Below are positions 1-8,277 of a stretch of DNA of 47,144 bases, piece by piece. Positions within the stretch are counted from its first letter, which is position 1, and every line of letters begins with the position of its first letter. The stretch is from the NCBI GenBank assembly GCA_027492585.1, contig JAPUEK010000080.1, positions 1 through 47,144 of the forward strand, in the 5' to 3' direction. The position numbers were made by a program, and so were the translations under genes. The notes beneath the pieces are model-generated. The model saw nothing but the letters and a program-made list of their open reading frames with translations, had not been told where the DNA came from and searched no databases. Origin of the DNA: Paracoccaceae bacterium (GTDB lineage: Bacteria; Pseudomonadota; Alphaproteobacteria; Rhodobacterales; Rhodobacteraceae).

Positions 1-42
1 CCGGACTCTAGCATCAGATGGACAAGTTATCGGGGGGCACAG
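1..42 (+). mobile_element. Terminal inverted repeat of an IS3-type element
   Basis: The first 42 bases are the inverted complement of the element end at 47054-47095, with only two mismatches. The innermost bases read ggggggcacag, mirroring ctgtgcccccc at the right edge. Two differences over 42 bases fit the right terminus of a same-orientation copy better than an exact inverted left terminus, but this cannot be proved from 42 bases. The element body lies outside the window. Confidence 0.8.
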
Positions 43-94
43 CAGAATGAGAAGGACCCGATTTCCCGAGCCGCAGATCATCGCGGAGCTGCGT

Positions 95-640
95 GTCGCG
101 CAATAGACCACCGCGGCCGAGGCGCCCTCAGCCGGAAGATTGGCCTCGATAGCGTTCAGGATATCGGCCAGCTTGATGGTTGCGCTGCGCGGGCAGCACG
201 GCGAAGGACAGGTTCATCCGCACCGCGCCGCCATCCAGCAGCATCAGGTCGATGCCGAGGCAGGCCTTGAAATGCTCACGGATGTCGCGCACCACCTCGG
301 GCTTGGCGGTCGCGGTCAGGCACAGGACCGGGGCAGGATAGTCGCCCGAGAATTTCTTGATGAAGCGGCTGACATTGCGGTAGTCGGGCCGAAAATCATG
401 CCCCATTTCAAGACGCAATGCGCCCCGTCCAGCACCCAGAGCCCGACCTCGCGCTGCGCCAGCACCGAACGGACCGAGACCGAGACCGAGCGCAACTGCT
501 CCGGCGCGATCAGCAGGATCGAGGCATCGCCATCCGCACCTTTTCCACCGCGTCGTACCGCTCGGGCAGCGAGAGCATCCCGTTCACCGTCACCGCCGAG
601 GAGATCCCGGCCCGCCCCAGCCCCTGCACCTGATCGGCCG
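95..640 (-). pseudogene. Decayed RecQ-type helicase fragment
   Basis: Read on the minus strand, helicase segments appear in order but in different frames: DQVQGLGRAG near 633, LLIAPEQLRSVSV and VLDGAHCV around 420-520, GHDFRPDYR and LCLTATAKPE around 300-390, then LADILNAIEANLP and AVVYCATR near 95-170. In a RecQ-type enzyme these are the Walker B DEAH region (here DGAH), motif III and the start of the second RecA-like domain. At least two frame changes are needed (near 400 and near 175), and a short duplication (SVSVSV) is visible. The N- and C-terminal parts are missing. The gene is dead and ends close to the insertion-sequence terminus, which suggests that transposition or recombination cut it. 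Confidence 0.75.
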
Positions 641-694
641 TGCTCCCGGTTGTGCAGGGCTTGACCTTGCTGTTCAGGATGAAGACGGGACGAT

Positions 695-997
695 GTGCGG
701 GATAGGGGTGATCACCGAGCGCAGAGCACATACTTAAGACAGTCAGGTCATACGTCCGCGCCTCTGTTGCCGGCTTGGGTTCTGGCGGATGCTCAGTGTG
801 TCGCCAGCCCGGAGGCCATCTTGTCCCATCTTGCCGCGCAGACCAAACATGGCCGCACTTCCGCCCCGGCATCTTTGCGCCCCGCCGAAACGCCCAAATG
901 GCCGCGCGGCTGGTGGATTCTGCCAATGGTAACGTCGGGGGCGCTGATCTGGTGGTTCACGCTGCGCGAGATCTTGGTGCTGCTCTCCGGGTACTGA
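695..997 (+). CDS. Possible small single-pass membrane protein, start unclear
   Basis: Only the last 35 or so residues look protein-like: a charged/proline stretch (PAETPKWPRGWW) followed by a hydrophobic segment (ILPMVTSGALIWWFTL) and a short tail. The upstream part of this frame looks non-coding, so the true start may be an internal TTG/GTG or the gene may be a fragment. The rest of 640-1014 shows nothing else recognisable. No function can be assigned. Confidence 0.25.
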   Translation: MRDRGDHRAQSTYLRQSGHTSAPLLPAWVLADAQCVASPEAILSHLAAQTKHGRTSAPASLRPAETPKWPRGWWILPMVTSGALIWWFTLREILVLLSGY

Positions 998-1014
998 ACC
1001 CGGCAGGACGGCTC

Positions 1015-1656
1015 TCAGACCAGTCCCATGTCGCGCGCAATGACCACCGCCTGTGTACGGTTGCGCGCCCCAAGCTTGCGGCAGATCGCGGTCACATGCA
1101 TCTTGACCGTCGGCTCGGCGAGATCGAGCTGCATGGCGATCTCCTTGTTCTGCCGCCCGGCGACAAGTCCCGCCACCACCGCCATCTCCTTGTCGGTCAG
1201 CGGACCGGCGCCACCCGAAGCGGTCGTCAGGCTGGCCGCACGCACCAGCTCAAGCGGCAGATACCGCTCGCCCGAATGCATGAAGCGGATGGCATTGGCC
1301 AGACTGCGGGCGGACATGGATTTGACCAGGATTCCGGCGGCGCCGGCCGCAAGGATCTCGTCGACCATGCGCGCCACCGGATTCCCGGTGATGATCGCAA
1401 CCGGCTTGCCGCCATTGTGCTGAACCGCCTGCCGCAGACCAGCCAGACCGTTCATCCCCGGCATACCCATGTCCAGCGCGACCACATCGTATGGACCTGC
1501 GGACTGGATCATTGCCATCGCTTCGTCAAGGCTGCGCGCGGTCGTCACCTCCATGCCTGCGGAGCGCGACAGATACATGGCAAAGATATCGAGAACCATC
1601 TCATGGTCATCGGCGACCAGCAGTCGTAGGGGCTCCTGATCTACCATCCGAGACAT
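1015..1656 (-). CDS. LuxR/NarL-family response regulator
   Basis: A 213-residue two-domain response regulator. The receiver has the acidic pair in VADDHE (D16/D17), phospho-acceptor D62 in VALDMGMPGMNG and the lysine in ILVKS. The C-terminal helix-turn-helix (about 150-213) has the LuxR/NarL signature with NKEIAMQLD, VKMHV and KLGARNR. It is a paralogue of the regulators at 12901 and 15037, sharing NKEIA and GARNR in the recognition region. It diverges from the hybrid histidine kinase at 1916, the obvious candidate donor of phosphate through that kinase's Hpt domain. Likely role: transcriptional control of the nearby secretion locus (inferred). Confidence 0.92.
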   Translation of the reverse strand: MSRMVDQEPLRLLVADDHEMVLDIFAMYLSRSAGMEVTTARSLDEAMAMIQSAGPYDVVALDMGMPGMNGLAGLRQAVQHNGGKPVAIITGNPVARMVDEILAAGAAGILVKSMSARSLANAIRFMHSGERYLPLELVRAASLTTASGGAGPLTDKEMAVVAGLVAGRQNKEIAMQLDLAEPTVKMHVTAICRKLGARNRTQAVVIARDMGLV

Positions 1657-1707
1657 TCATCCTTACAGAGGCCAGATCGGGACGATACCCCGACACGTTA
1701 CGGTTGC

Positions 1708-1732
1708 CGCCGGAGACAGTTACACTCCGGCG
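1708..1732. promoter_or_regulatory. Inverted repeat in the divergent regulator/kinase promoter region
   Basis: Perfect 8-bp arms cgccggag and ctccggcg flank the 9-base spacer acagttaca, inside the roughly 240-bp space between the divergent response regulator (1656) and kinase (1896/1916). Its position suits a shared operator, although a structured RNA leader is also possible. The same space holds three GATAC-containing words (near 1684, 1763 and 1795). Confidence 0.35.
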
Positions 1733-1895
1733 CGCAAATCTGTCCAGCCGATGCCAGCGCCGATACGACCCCCCATCCGTCCGATATATAGACAGATACG
1801 AATGGATATGGCTGTCATCCGAAAGTAGGCGTTGCACCCGCCTTTGTTAAGGCCGAAAGTCCACAATGCCCCCCAGAGTTTCAGGAGTGACCCTC

Positions 1896-1916
1896 ATGAA
1901 CCGGCCGCAAAGCTGA
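1896..1916 (+). CDS. Six-codon upstream ORF coupled to the kinase start
   Basis: ATG at 1896 has a good ribosome-binding site (tcaggag, spacing 8) and encodes MNRPQS before TGA at 1914-1916. The last A of that stop is the A of the kinase ATG at 1916 (TGATG). The kinase start itself has no clear Shine-Dalgarno sequence. This arrangement suggests translational coupling through a minimal leader ORF. The alternative is a kinase start at TTG 1832. Confidence 0.4.
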   Translation: MNRPQS

Positions 1917-4504
1917 TGCCCAATTCCAGCGCGGTTTTCAGCTTGGGCGACGAACCCGGCAGCGGGGTCACCTACGGTCGGCTGCGCGTTCTCGGCTCCC
2001 TCGTCGTGGCGGCGGTGGTGGCAGTCGTGAGCTTTCTGGTCTTCGGCGAGATAGATCGCCAGCTCGAGCGCAACAAGGAGGCACAGTCCGACAACCGCAC
2101 CTGGGCGCTGGCGCAGATCGAGGTGGATCTGCAACGGCTTCAGATCGCATTGCTCGAGGCGGAGCTGAACGGCGCAGGCAAGACGCAGATTGATCGGATC
2201 AATGTGGCGTTCAACATCCTTTTCAGCCGCGTCGAACTGGTGCGGACCGCGCGCTCGCTGGACAGCCTGCCGATGCGTACATCTGAAGGCTGGCGCCGGC
2301 TGACCGATGCCAGCGGGCTGATGCCCGTGATGGCTGACATCCTGGACCACCACCCAGACCGGCTGGTTGCCAACCTGCCCCGGCTTTATGCGCTGACCGC
2401 CGCAACCGCGCCCGAACTGCGCGCGTCGATCACTGACTCGCTGACCGCAACGGTGGAGGCCAGTGACGCCACCCGCGAAAGCTTCCGTGCCTCGCTTCTG
2501 GTCTTCAGTTCCTCTCTGATGTTCATCATGGGGGTGATGGCAATCCTCTTGTTGGCGATTTTCCAGCAGGGCCGGGTGCAGAGCCGCCACGCACGCATGT
2601 TAGGCCAGGCGGTTCGCAACCTACGCACAACCATCGAGGCATCGCATGACTGCGTGCTGCTGATCGACGACACGGGGATGATCGCCGCATGGAACCACGT
2701 CGGCGCAGAGATGCTGGGCCTGACCGCGAGCCTGGCGCGACGGCGGTGGCAGGACCATCTGGGGACAGAAGGCGTCGCGGGGCTGGAGCATTGCACACGC
2801 CAACAGATCCAGTGCCGCCGGGTCGATGGCAGCGAACTGCCGGCGGAACTGACGGTCGTCAGCACCGTAACACCGATGGGGCGGCCCTTCCGCGTGGCCT
2901 TCCTGCGCGACATGTCCGAACAGCTCAGCCGGGAAAGGCGTCTGGCGGATGCGCTGAGCATCGCGCGCAGCGGCGAAGAGGCCAAGGCGCGTTTCGTCGC
3001 GGTGATGAGCCACGAGATGCGGACACCGCTGAACGGCCTTCTCTCGGCGGTCGAGCTTCTGGATACCACGACCGAGCTGGACGACCAGCAGCGCTGGCTG
3101 GTCGAGATCATGCGCGGCTGCGGTCAGGCAACGCTGGAGCAAGTCAACAACGTTCTGGAACTGACTCACCTCGCCTCGTCGGAGGGCAGCAGCTATGCGA
3201 TGGCGGACTTCGCTCTTCATGACCAGTTGCAGGCTCAGGTCCAGCAGTTCCAGGCCGGCGCGCTGCGGCATGGCAACGTGCTCCAACTGGAGGCTCCTCC
3301 CGGCGATCGCACCACGATCCGCGCACCGCTGCAACTGTTGCGGCGGGTGGTGAACAACCTGCTGTCCAATGCGGTGAAATTCACCCAGGATGGAGAGATC
3401 ACCGTCGGTTACGAGGTGGCGCCGGGGGATCGGCCGGGCCATATCCTCTGCCACATCCACGTCACCGACACCGGGATCGGCGTTGCCGCAGCGGATCTGG
3501 ACAGGATATTCCACAATTTCGAGACGCTGGACAGCTCCTATTCCCGCGTGCAGGAGGGCAGCGGTCTCGGGCTCGGCATCGTCAAGCTTGCCGCCGAGGC
3601 GCTGAAGGGCCGCATCAGCGTTGACAGTTCTCCGGGCCAGGGCAGCCGGTTTACGCTCAGCTTCCAGGCTGAGACCGCCGCCATGGGACCCGATACCGTC
3701 TTGCCGGTTCCGGTTCCGGCCATGGGCGAGGGGCTGCTGCGTATCCTGATCGCAGAGGACAACGAGATCAACCGGACACTTCTGGTCCGCCAGCTCGAAC
3801 GTTTCGGCCATGATCTCGTCGCCGTCCGCAACGGCGAAGAAGCGGTTGAAGCGGTGGAGACCGACGAGCCCTTCGACGTGGTTCTGATGGATATCTCGAT
3901 GCCGCGCATGGATGGGGTGACCGCGACACGGCTGCTCCGGCACAGCGAAGGCGGGCGTCACCTGCCGATCATTGCGCTCACCGCGCAAGCCGACCAGCGC
4001 CGCATCGAGCAGTTCCGCGCTGCGGGCATGAACGAGATCATCGCCAAGCCCGCCGATACGGCGCGGCTTCTGGCCACCATCGCCAAGGTGATGACCGAGG
4101 TCACCCGAGGCGAGAGCCGGCCGTTGCCGGAGCCGGTCTCCCCCGCTCTTCCACAATCCCTGATCAATCCGGCCCGGCTGCGTGAGATGGCCGAGGACAT
4201 GGGCCAGGACTTCCTGCGCGGCATCGTCGGGCGCTTTAGCGCCGAAATGGATCTTGCGCTGACCGAGATCACCGCAGCGCAGGCCAGGGGCGATAGCCCG
4301 GCGCTGGCGCAGCTTGCACATCACGCGGCCGGTTCGACGGCGGTTCTGGGCTTCGATGCCCTGGGACGTGAGCTTCGTGCCATCGAGGATATTTCCCTCG
4401 CGCAGGGCGCCGCTGCGACGAAGGCGGTGGTGGGCCGTTTGTCCGCGACTTATGCCGCCAGCCGGGCCGAGCTTGCCATCCTCATGCCAGACCATAGCGG
4501 CTGA
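1916..4504 (+). CDS. Hybrid sensor histidine kinase (PAS-HisKA-HATPase-REC-Hpt)
   Basis: An 862-residue inner-membrane hybrid kinase. Two membrane segments (about 25-44 and 195-215) bracket a mostly helical periplasmic sensor of about 150 residues. A PAS domain (SHDCVLLIDDTGMIAAWN), a HisKA box with H366 in VMSHEMRTPLNG, and a HATPase with NLLSNAVKF, VTDTGIGV and GSGLGLGIV follow. Next is a receiver with D659 in VVLMDISMPRMDG, then a C-terminal Hpt domain with H802 in LAHHAAGS. All catalytic residues are present, so a His-Asp-His relay to a separate regulator is expected. The partners are probably the three LuxR-type regulators at 1015, 12901 and 15037. The ATG at 1916 was chosen because it lies next to the leader ORF stop; TTG at 1832 would add 28 unlikely residues. 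Confidence 0.9.
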   Translation: MPNSSAVFSLGDEPGSGVTYGRLRVLGSLVVAAVVAVVSFLVFGEIDRQLERNKEAQSDNRTWALAQIEVDLQRLQIALLEAELNGAGKTQIDRINVAFNILFSRVELVRTARSLDSLPMRTSEGWRRLTDASGLMPVMADILDHHPDRLVANLPRLYALTAATAPELRASITDSLTATVEASDATRESFRASLLVFSSSLMFIMGVMAILLLAIFQQGRVQSRHARMLGQAVRNLRTTIEASHDCVLLIDDTGMIAAWNHVGAEMLGLTASLARRRWQDHLGTEGVAGLEHCTRQQIQCRRVDGSELPAELTVVSTVTPMGRPFRVAFLRDMSEQLSRERRLADALSIARSGEEAKARFVAVMSHEMRTPLNGLLSAVELLDTTTELDDQQRWLVEIMRGCGQATLEQVNNVLELTHLASSEGSSYAMADFALHDQLQAQVQQFQAGALRHGNVLQLEAPPGDRTTIRAPLQLLRRVVNNLLSNAVKFTQDGEITVGYEVAPGDRPGHILCHIHVTDTGIGVAAADLDRIFHNFETLDSSYSRVQEGSGLGLGIVKLAAEALKGRISVDSSPGQGSRFTLSFQAETAAMGPDTVLPVPVPAMGEGLLRILIAEDNEINRTLLVRQLERFGHDLVAVRNGEEAVEAVETDEPFDVVLMDISMPRMDGVTATRLLRHSEGGRHLPIIALTAQADQRRIEQFRAAGMNEIIAKPADTARLLATIAKVMTEVTRGESRPLPEPVSPALPQSLINPARLREMAEDMGQDFLRGIVGRFSAEMDLALTEITAAQARGDSPALAQLAHHAAGSTAVLGFDALGRELRAIEDISLAQGAAATKAVVGRLSATYAASRAELAILMPDHSG

Positions 4505-4623
4505 TCCGCTCTTTCGCGCAGCAACTCCTGACTTTCGACAGGCTCCACAATCCTTCCCTCCAGTTCCCCGAGGTGGTGCTTTCGGCAAGAATGACTGCAA
4601 AACGGTCACGGAGCGCTTCCCAC

Positions 4624-5031
4624 ATGCACAAGGTTCTCATCGCGGGATTGGCCGCCGTCTTCAGTCTTGCGGTGGTGCTGGGCCCAACGCTGGCGGCTCG
4701 TGCCGATGCGCTGGTGACCGGCAATATCAACCTGCGCGCCGGTCCGGGCGCTCAGGCGCCACGACTTGCGGTTCTGCCTGCGGGTGCTCAGGTCGCGGTT
4801 CTGGGTTGCCTGCCACAGGGCTGGTGCGATGTGGTCTGGGGCGGGCTGCGCGGCTGGGCAACCGGGCGCTATCTCCGCCAGATCGTGCCGCAGGTGATCA
4901 ATGCCGCCCCCTATGTCCTGACTTTGGACCCCCGCTATCTCCGCCCCGCCCCGCCCTGGCTGATGGCCGCCCCGACCATCTACTATGGCTATGCACCGGG
5001 CTGGTCCTATGGCTGGGGCATGATCCGCTGA
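4624..5031 (+). CDS. Secreted SH3-like domain protein
   Basis: A 135-residue protein with a signal peptide (MHKVLIAGLAAVFSLAVVLG...ARA). A bacterial SH3 (SH3_3) module follows: ALVTGNINLRAGPG, then VLPAGAQVAVLGC, GWCDVVW and GWATGRYL. Such domains usually bind cell-wall peptides. Two cysteines (in VLGC and GWC) may form a disulfide. The Tyr/Gly/Trp/Pro-rich tail (YYGYAPGWSYGWG) has no known role. The start was chosen at ATG 4624 because it begins the signal peptide and has ggag upstream; the reading frame extends farther upstream without obvious signal. It converges with the L,D-transpeptidase at 5037, so both may act at the cell wall. Confidence 0.75.
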   Translation: MHKVLIAGLAAVFSLAVVLGPTLAARADALVTGNINLRAGPGAQAPRLAVLPAGAQVAVLGCLPQGWCDVVWGGLRGWATGRYLRQIVPQVINAAPYVLTLDPRYLRPAPPWLMAAPTIYYGYAPGWSYGWGMIR

Positions 5032-5036
5032 AGCTC

Positions 5037-5621
5037 TCAGACCACTCTGACCCGGGTGCCGACAGGCGCCAAACCGAACAGTTCGGTGATGTCGGGATTG
5101 TACAGGCCAAAGCAGCCGCTGGATGCTTCACGGCCAATCTTGGCGGGGTCGTGGGTGCCATGGATACGGTAGTTCGACCAATCCAGATACAGCGCGAAGG
5201 GACCGAGCGGGTTTCGCGGCCCCGGCGGCACTTCGGCGGGCCAGTCGGGATGGCTGCGGCGCATACTGGGGGTGGGGCGCCAGACCGGAGCCGCCCGCTT
5301 GTCGATCACAACCGTCCGCCCCCGCCGCGTCAACGCCTCGGACAGGGGGACCGAACAGGGATACAATCTGTAAAGGCTTCGGTCGGCCGACCAGAAATGC
5401 AGACTGCGCGAGGCTACGTCGACCAGGATTGCCGGGCCTGCGTCTCTGGCGAAATGGTCCTGCCATGCCTGCACCCGAAAGCCGGTCATGTTGAAGCGTG
5501 CGACCGCCTGATCGGGCGGCGTCGGCGCCGGCCCGAAGACCTGGGCGTTGCAGGGCTGCGGCGCCAGGACCTGCCCCAGCGGCAGCGCCGCCAATCCAGC
5601 CAGAAGATCGCGCCGCCGCAT
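5037..5621 (-). CDS. L,D-transpeptidase (YkuD family)
   Basis: A 194-residue exported cell-wall enzyme. It begins MRRRDLLAGLAALPLG, a twin-arginine-like signal, with a strong ribosome-binding site (ggagggg) before ATG at 5621. The YkuD core runs from about residue 60 (ILVDVASRSLHFW) to the catalytic region YRIHGTHDP...SSGCFGLYNPD, with the HGT histidine and the nucleophile cysteine present. The family usually has an arginine two residues after the cysteine (GCIR/GCVR). Here the sequence is GCFG, so the substrate-binding arginine is missing and activity is uncertain. Family function is 3-3 cross-linking of peptidoglycan or anchoring of proteins to it. Confidence 0.85.
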   Translation of the reverse strand: MRRRDLLAGLAALPLGQVLAPQPCNAQVFGPAPTPPDQAVARFNMTGFRVQAWQDHFARDAGPAILVDVASRSLHFWSADRSLYRLYPCSVPLSEALTRRGRTVVIDKRAAPVWRPTPSMRRSHPDWPAEVPPGPRNPLGPFALYLDWSNYRIHGTHDPAKIGREASSGCFGLYNPDITELFGLAPVGTRVRVV

Positions 5622-5680
5622 CCTGCCCCTCCGTTCGTTCCGAGCGGGAACAGAGAGCCGGCACCGCATGGAGTCAACAC

Positions 5681-6124
5681 ATGATAAGATACGTCCTTGC
5701 CGCACTTTCGATCGCGGTCGCCACGCCCGCCCTGCCGCAGACCCCGCCGCAACCGGCTGCGGTCGCGGCCGCGCTGAGCGCCCTGCGCGCCGAGGCACAT
5801 GCCGGTCCGTTGACCGATCTGCCCGCCGCCAACAAGGTAGCCCTCGGGCTCGCCCGCGACATGGCACGCAGCGGCCGGGCATGGGCTTATGCCCCTGATG
5901 GCCGTTCGCCCTGGCGTCGGCTGGGGCTGACGCAGCCGGACCCGGTGCTGATTGGCATCATCACCCTTGAAAGCTACGACGACTGGCCGACGCTGATGCA
6001 GGATTGCCTGTCGCGCCCGAACACCCGCGCCCTTCTTCTGGATCGCGGCGCCACCCGTTTGGGGTTCGGCGCGGTGACGGATAGCCGCGGCAAGCATTGG
6101 GTGGCGCTGTGGCTGTTTCGCTGA
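5681..6124 (+). CDS. Secreted CAP/SCP-like protein
   Basis: A 147-residue protein with a signal peptide (MIRYVLAALSIAVATPALPQ). The body resembles the CAP/SCP fold: paired helices around LRAEAHAGPL and VALGLARDMARSG, then RALLLDRGATRLGFGAVTDSRGKHWVALWLF, which matches the family's closing G-x-G...G-x-x-W strand pair. The classic His/Glu cavity residues are not obvious, so it may be a degenerate member. ATG 5681 begins the signal peptide; the upstream reading frame overlaps the divergent transpeptidase promoter. Function unknown. Confidence 0.6.
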   Translation: MIRYVLAALSIAVATPALPQTPPQPAAVAAALSALRAEAHAGPLTDLPAANKVALGLARDMARSGRAWAYAPDGRSPWRRLGLTQPDPVLIGIITLESYDDWPTLMQDCLSRPNTRALLLDRGATRLGFGAVTDSRGKHWVALWLFR

Positions 6125-6223
6125 ACCGACAATCTTTGGTGCATCCGTTGTCGCTTGAGTGACGCTGGATTTGCCGCAACCCGGTCGTGAAAGTAGATGG
6201 CGAATCAAGACAAGGAGATCGCC

Positions 6224-6901
6224 ATGTCCTTCTGGATCGAGGCCGGAACGGCAGGATTCGATTTCGTCTGCAGGATGGTGGATCGGCTGCGTGAACCCGC
6301 CCTGCTGTCGCGCCCTTCCGTCACGCTGCCCTCGACGCCCGAGATGCCAAGTCTTGTCGACGTGGACAGTTTCTCGGTGCTGATGGTCGGCTACCGGAAA
6401 GGCGTTTTGGCTCAGCCCGCAGAATGGCTGGGCGAGCTTGGCGCCGAGGTGCGCTGGATCAGCCCGCGGCTGGAGGTCCTGACGGCGCTGGCCGACGAGC
6501 CTGCCCCGCAGCTCAGGCCGCTGCCGACGCATCTGGCGGTCGATCTCGATTCCATCTCGTACCGGCACCGTGCTGTCGATGACGGCTTTCCGCCGCCAAG
6601 ACGGCAACCGACAGGTCGGGCGCCCAGCCATGTGATGATCGACCTCGACGCATTCGGAAGCGTGATGCGGGCTTACGACTATTTGCACGACCTGCGGCAG
6701 CGGCGCCCCGATCTTCCGGTAATCCTGGTCTCGGAAGATTTCAGCAGCAACGACTTCAGCACAGAGCGCTTGCCGCTTTGCGATGCCTCGCTCCGGGCGC
6801 CGGTGGTCTTTTCGGCGCTCGAATTCGCCCTGAGCGAGGCGCTGGATGTGAACAATCCTCAATGGGTCGAGCGGCTGAAAGCGTTGCAAAGAAGCCTCTG
6901 A
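6224..6901 (+). CDS. Degenerate receiver-like protein
   Basis: A 225-residue cytoplasmic protein with caaggag before ATG 6224. The C-terminal half has the alternating pattern of a response-regulator receiver: HVMIDLDAFGSV, then LHDLRQRRPDLPVILVSEDF, then LCDASLRAPV. The acceptor loop, the usual Thr/Ser position and the conserved lysine are only partly kept; the lysine is replaced by arginine or lost. The N-terminal half (SFSVLMVGYR...AEVRWISPR...VLTAL) resembles a second receiver half. There is no DNA-binding domain. It sits between the two-component genes and the secretion locus and may be a phosphorylation-independent adaptor or a phosphate sink. The family assignment is by pattern only. 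Confidence 0.55.
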   Translation: MSFWIEAGTAGFDFVCRMVDRLREPALLSRPSVTLPSTPEMPSLVDVDSFSVLMVGYRKGVLAQPAEWLGELGAEVRWISPRLEVLTALADEPAPQLRPLPTHLAVDLDSISYRHRAVDDGFPPPRRQPTGRAPSHVMIDLDAFGSVMRAYDYLHDLRQRRPDLPVILVSEDFSSNDFSTERLPLCDASLRAPVVFSALEFALSEALDVNNPQWVERLKALQRSL

Positions 6902-7118
6902 GCCACCGGCGACGGGTCGGGTTCCCTTCCGATACCGGCCATCGGACTTTGCTCCACACCGGCAAGCCTTCGACAGCGCCCGCAAAGGGGCGGCGCCTAT
7001 CCTCCGTGCGCGCGTTCTATCGTAGGATACGTAGATTTAGACAGGTCATCCAGTAAACGTGAATGAAGACAGAGGCTTGCGTTGCGTGCCTCACGCAGTT
7101 CGCTACTGGAGGATCCCA

Positions 7119-7718
7119 ATGTTGCCCGAAAAGAATCTGTTGCTTGCGGCTGGCGCGCTTTGCCTGCTTGCAGCTTGTGATCCCATGGTCGGGCCGGTTG
7201 TCCAGCCGCCGCTGTCGGCGCTGAAGCCCACGGCGCTCGGGGCTGCCACCCTGGCGCCGGCGCGGGCCGGTCCCGCCATGGGGACCCAGGCCATATACTG
7301 CGTTCAGGCGCCGCAGGGCTATGTGGTGTCTCAGGACAAATGGGACCCCTATGCGGTTCCCTGCCCGGTGCTGGCGGTACTGGTCCCGCCGCAGCCCGGC
7401 CAGAACGGCGGCGGTGGCGGGGGTGGAAACCGTCCGGCACCCGGACCGGGTCCCGGTCCCGCCCCCGCGCCTGGTCCCGCAAGCGCCTCGGCCAGTGCGA
7501 CGGCAAACGGCGCAGCTTCGGCGGCAAGCTCCGGCGGGGCTGCCGCTGCGGCCAGCGCCGCGCCGAACAGCGCAAGCAGCAGCGCGGCTTCCGGTGGAAA
7601 TGCGGCCGCAGCCAGCACGGGCGCCAACGGAGCCTCGGCCTCGGCTGCCGGGTCTCCTTCGGCCTCGGCCGGGAGTAACGGCCGCGTCTCCGCCGGGGAC
7701 ATGAGCATCGGTCGCTGA
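7119..7718 (+). CDS. Lipoprotein with Ala/Ser/Gly-rich low-complexity tail
   Basis: A 199-residue lipoprotein. The signal ends in the lipobox LLAAC with the lipidated cysteine at residue 20, followed by Asp at +2; in enterobacteria that residue favours inner-membrane retention, though the rule may not hold here. A short domain (about 25-95) with two cysteines (YCVQAPQGYVV and VPCPVLAV) precedes a Gly/Pro linker and about 80 residues of almost only Ala, Ser, Gly and Asn. ggaggatccc sits before ATG 7119. It is the first gene of the secretion locus, 19 bases ahead of the next gene. It may anchor or assist secretion of the downstream proteins (inferred). Confidence 0.75.
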   Translation: MLPEKNLLLAAGALCLLAACDPMVGPVVQPPLSALKPTALGAATLAPARAGPAMGTQAIYCVQAPQGYVVSQDKWDPYAVPCPVLAVLVPPQPGQNGGGGGGGNRPAPGPGPGPAPAPGPASASASATANGAASAASSGGAAAAASAAPNSASSSAASGGNAAAASTGANGASASAAGSPSASAGSNGRVSAGDMSIGR

Positions 7719-7737
7719 TCGAAAGGAGACCGGAGAG

Positions 7738-8277
7738 ATGCGTATCGTCCTGATGGCTGCTGCCTTGATCGCTGCCGGCGCTGACGCCCGGGCCGAGAAC
7801 TATTCCAGCGCCGGGCAAAGCTGGGCCACGGTCTACGGCTTTCCCACCGCCAGCGACGCCAGCGTCGCCTTGTCGCGCGCGGCCCAGATCCGGGCCGCCG
7901 AACAGGGAACCGACCAGCCGACCTACAACTACAACACCTATTACGACAACCGCAGCAACTATATCGAAACCAATTCGGGCGGCGGCGATGTCACGGGCGG
8001 CTCGCAGATCGGTGACACGATCGGTGAGCAGACCTATTCGGTAGGGGCGCTGAACACCGGCTCGACTACGGTGACGGTGACGGGCAGCGGCAACACGATC
8101 TCGTCCAACAACACCGCGACCTCCACCGGCTGCGTCAACGGCTCAATCGTTCACAGCACGATGACCAACGGCAATTCCAATTCCGGCGCCCTTGTGCCGG
8201 ACATGTCGGACGAGGGTACATCCGTCAGTTCGACCGTCCACAATCCCGGCGTCAACTCGACCGATTGTGCGCCATGA
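7738..8277 (+). CDS. Small secreted Asn/Thr/Ser/Gly-rich protein, possible fibre subunit or HfaA-like protein
   Basis: A 179-residue exported protein with signal MRIVLMAAALIAAGADARA and gaaaggag before the start. The mature part has a Tyr/Asn-rich stretch (YNYNTYYDNRSNYIETN), then Gly/Thr/Ser/Asn-rich sequence of strand-forming character (GSTTVTVTGSGNTISSNNTATSTG). It carries one copy of the motif shared by the downstream proteins (SVGALNTGSTT, about residues 102-112). The composition resembles functional amyloids, but no canonical curlin repeat (S-x5-Q-x-G-x-x-N-x-A) is seen. The stop overlaps the CsgG-like start (ATGA), so the two are translationally coupled. It is probably a substrate or minor subunit of the CsgG-type exporter. 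Confidence 0.7.
   Translation: MRIVLMAAALIAAGADARAENYSSAGQSWATVYGFPTASDASVALSRAAQIRAAEQGTDQPTYNYNTYYDNRSNYIETNSGGGDVTGGSQIGDTIGEQTYSVGALNTGSTTVTVTGSGNTISSNNTATSTGCVNGSIVHSTMTNGNSNSGALVPDMSDEGTSVSSTVHNPGVNSTDCAP

Noticed and set aside
2621-4609. Long minus-strand open frame (about 660 codons) opposite the hybrid kinase
   Set aside because: It is the shadow of the kinase frame in high-GC DNA: no domain, arginine/histidine/glutamine-rich, while the plus frame has complete kinase motifs.
7422-7660. Ala/Ser/Gly codon runs in the lipoprotein as a DNA tandem repeat or CRISPR-like array
   Set aside because: Repeats are at the amino-acid composition level only; there is no regular unit or spacing in the DNA.
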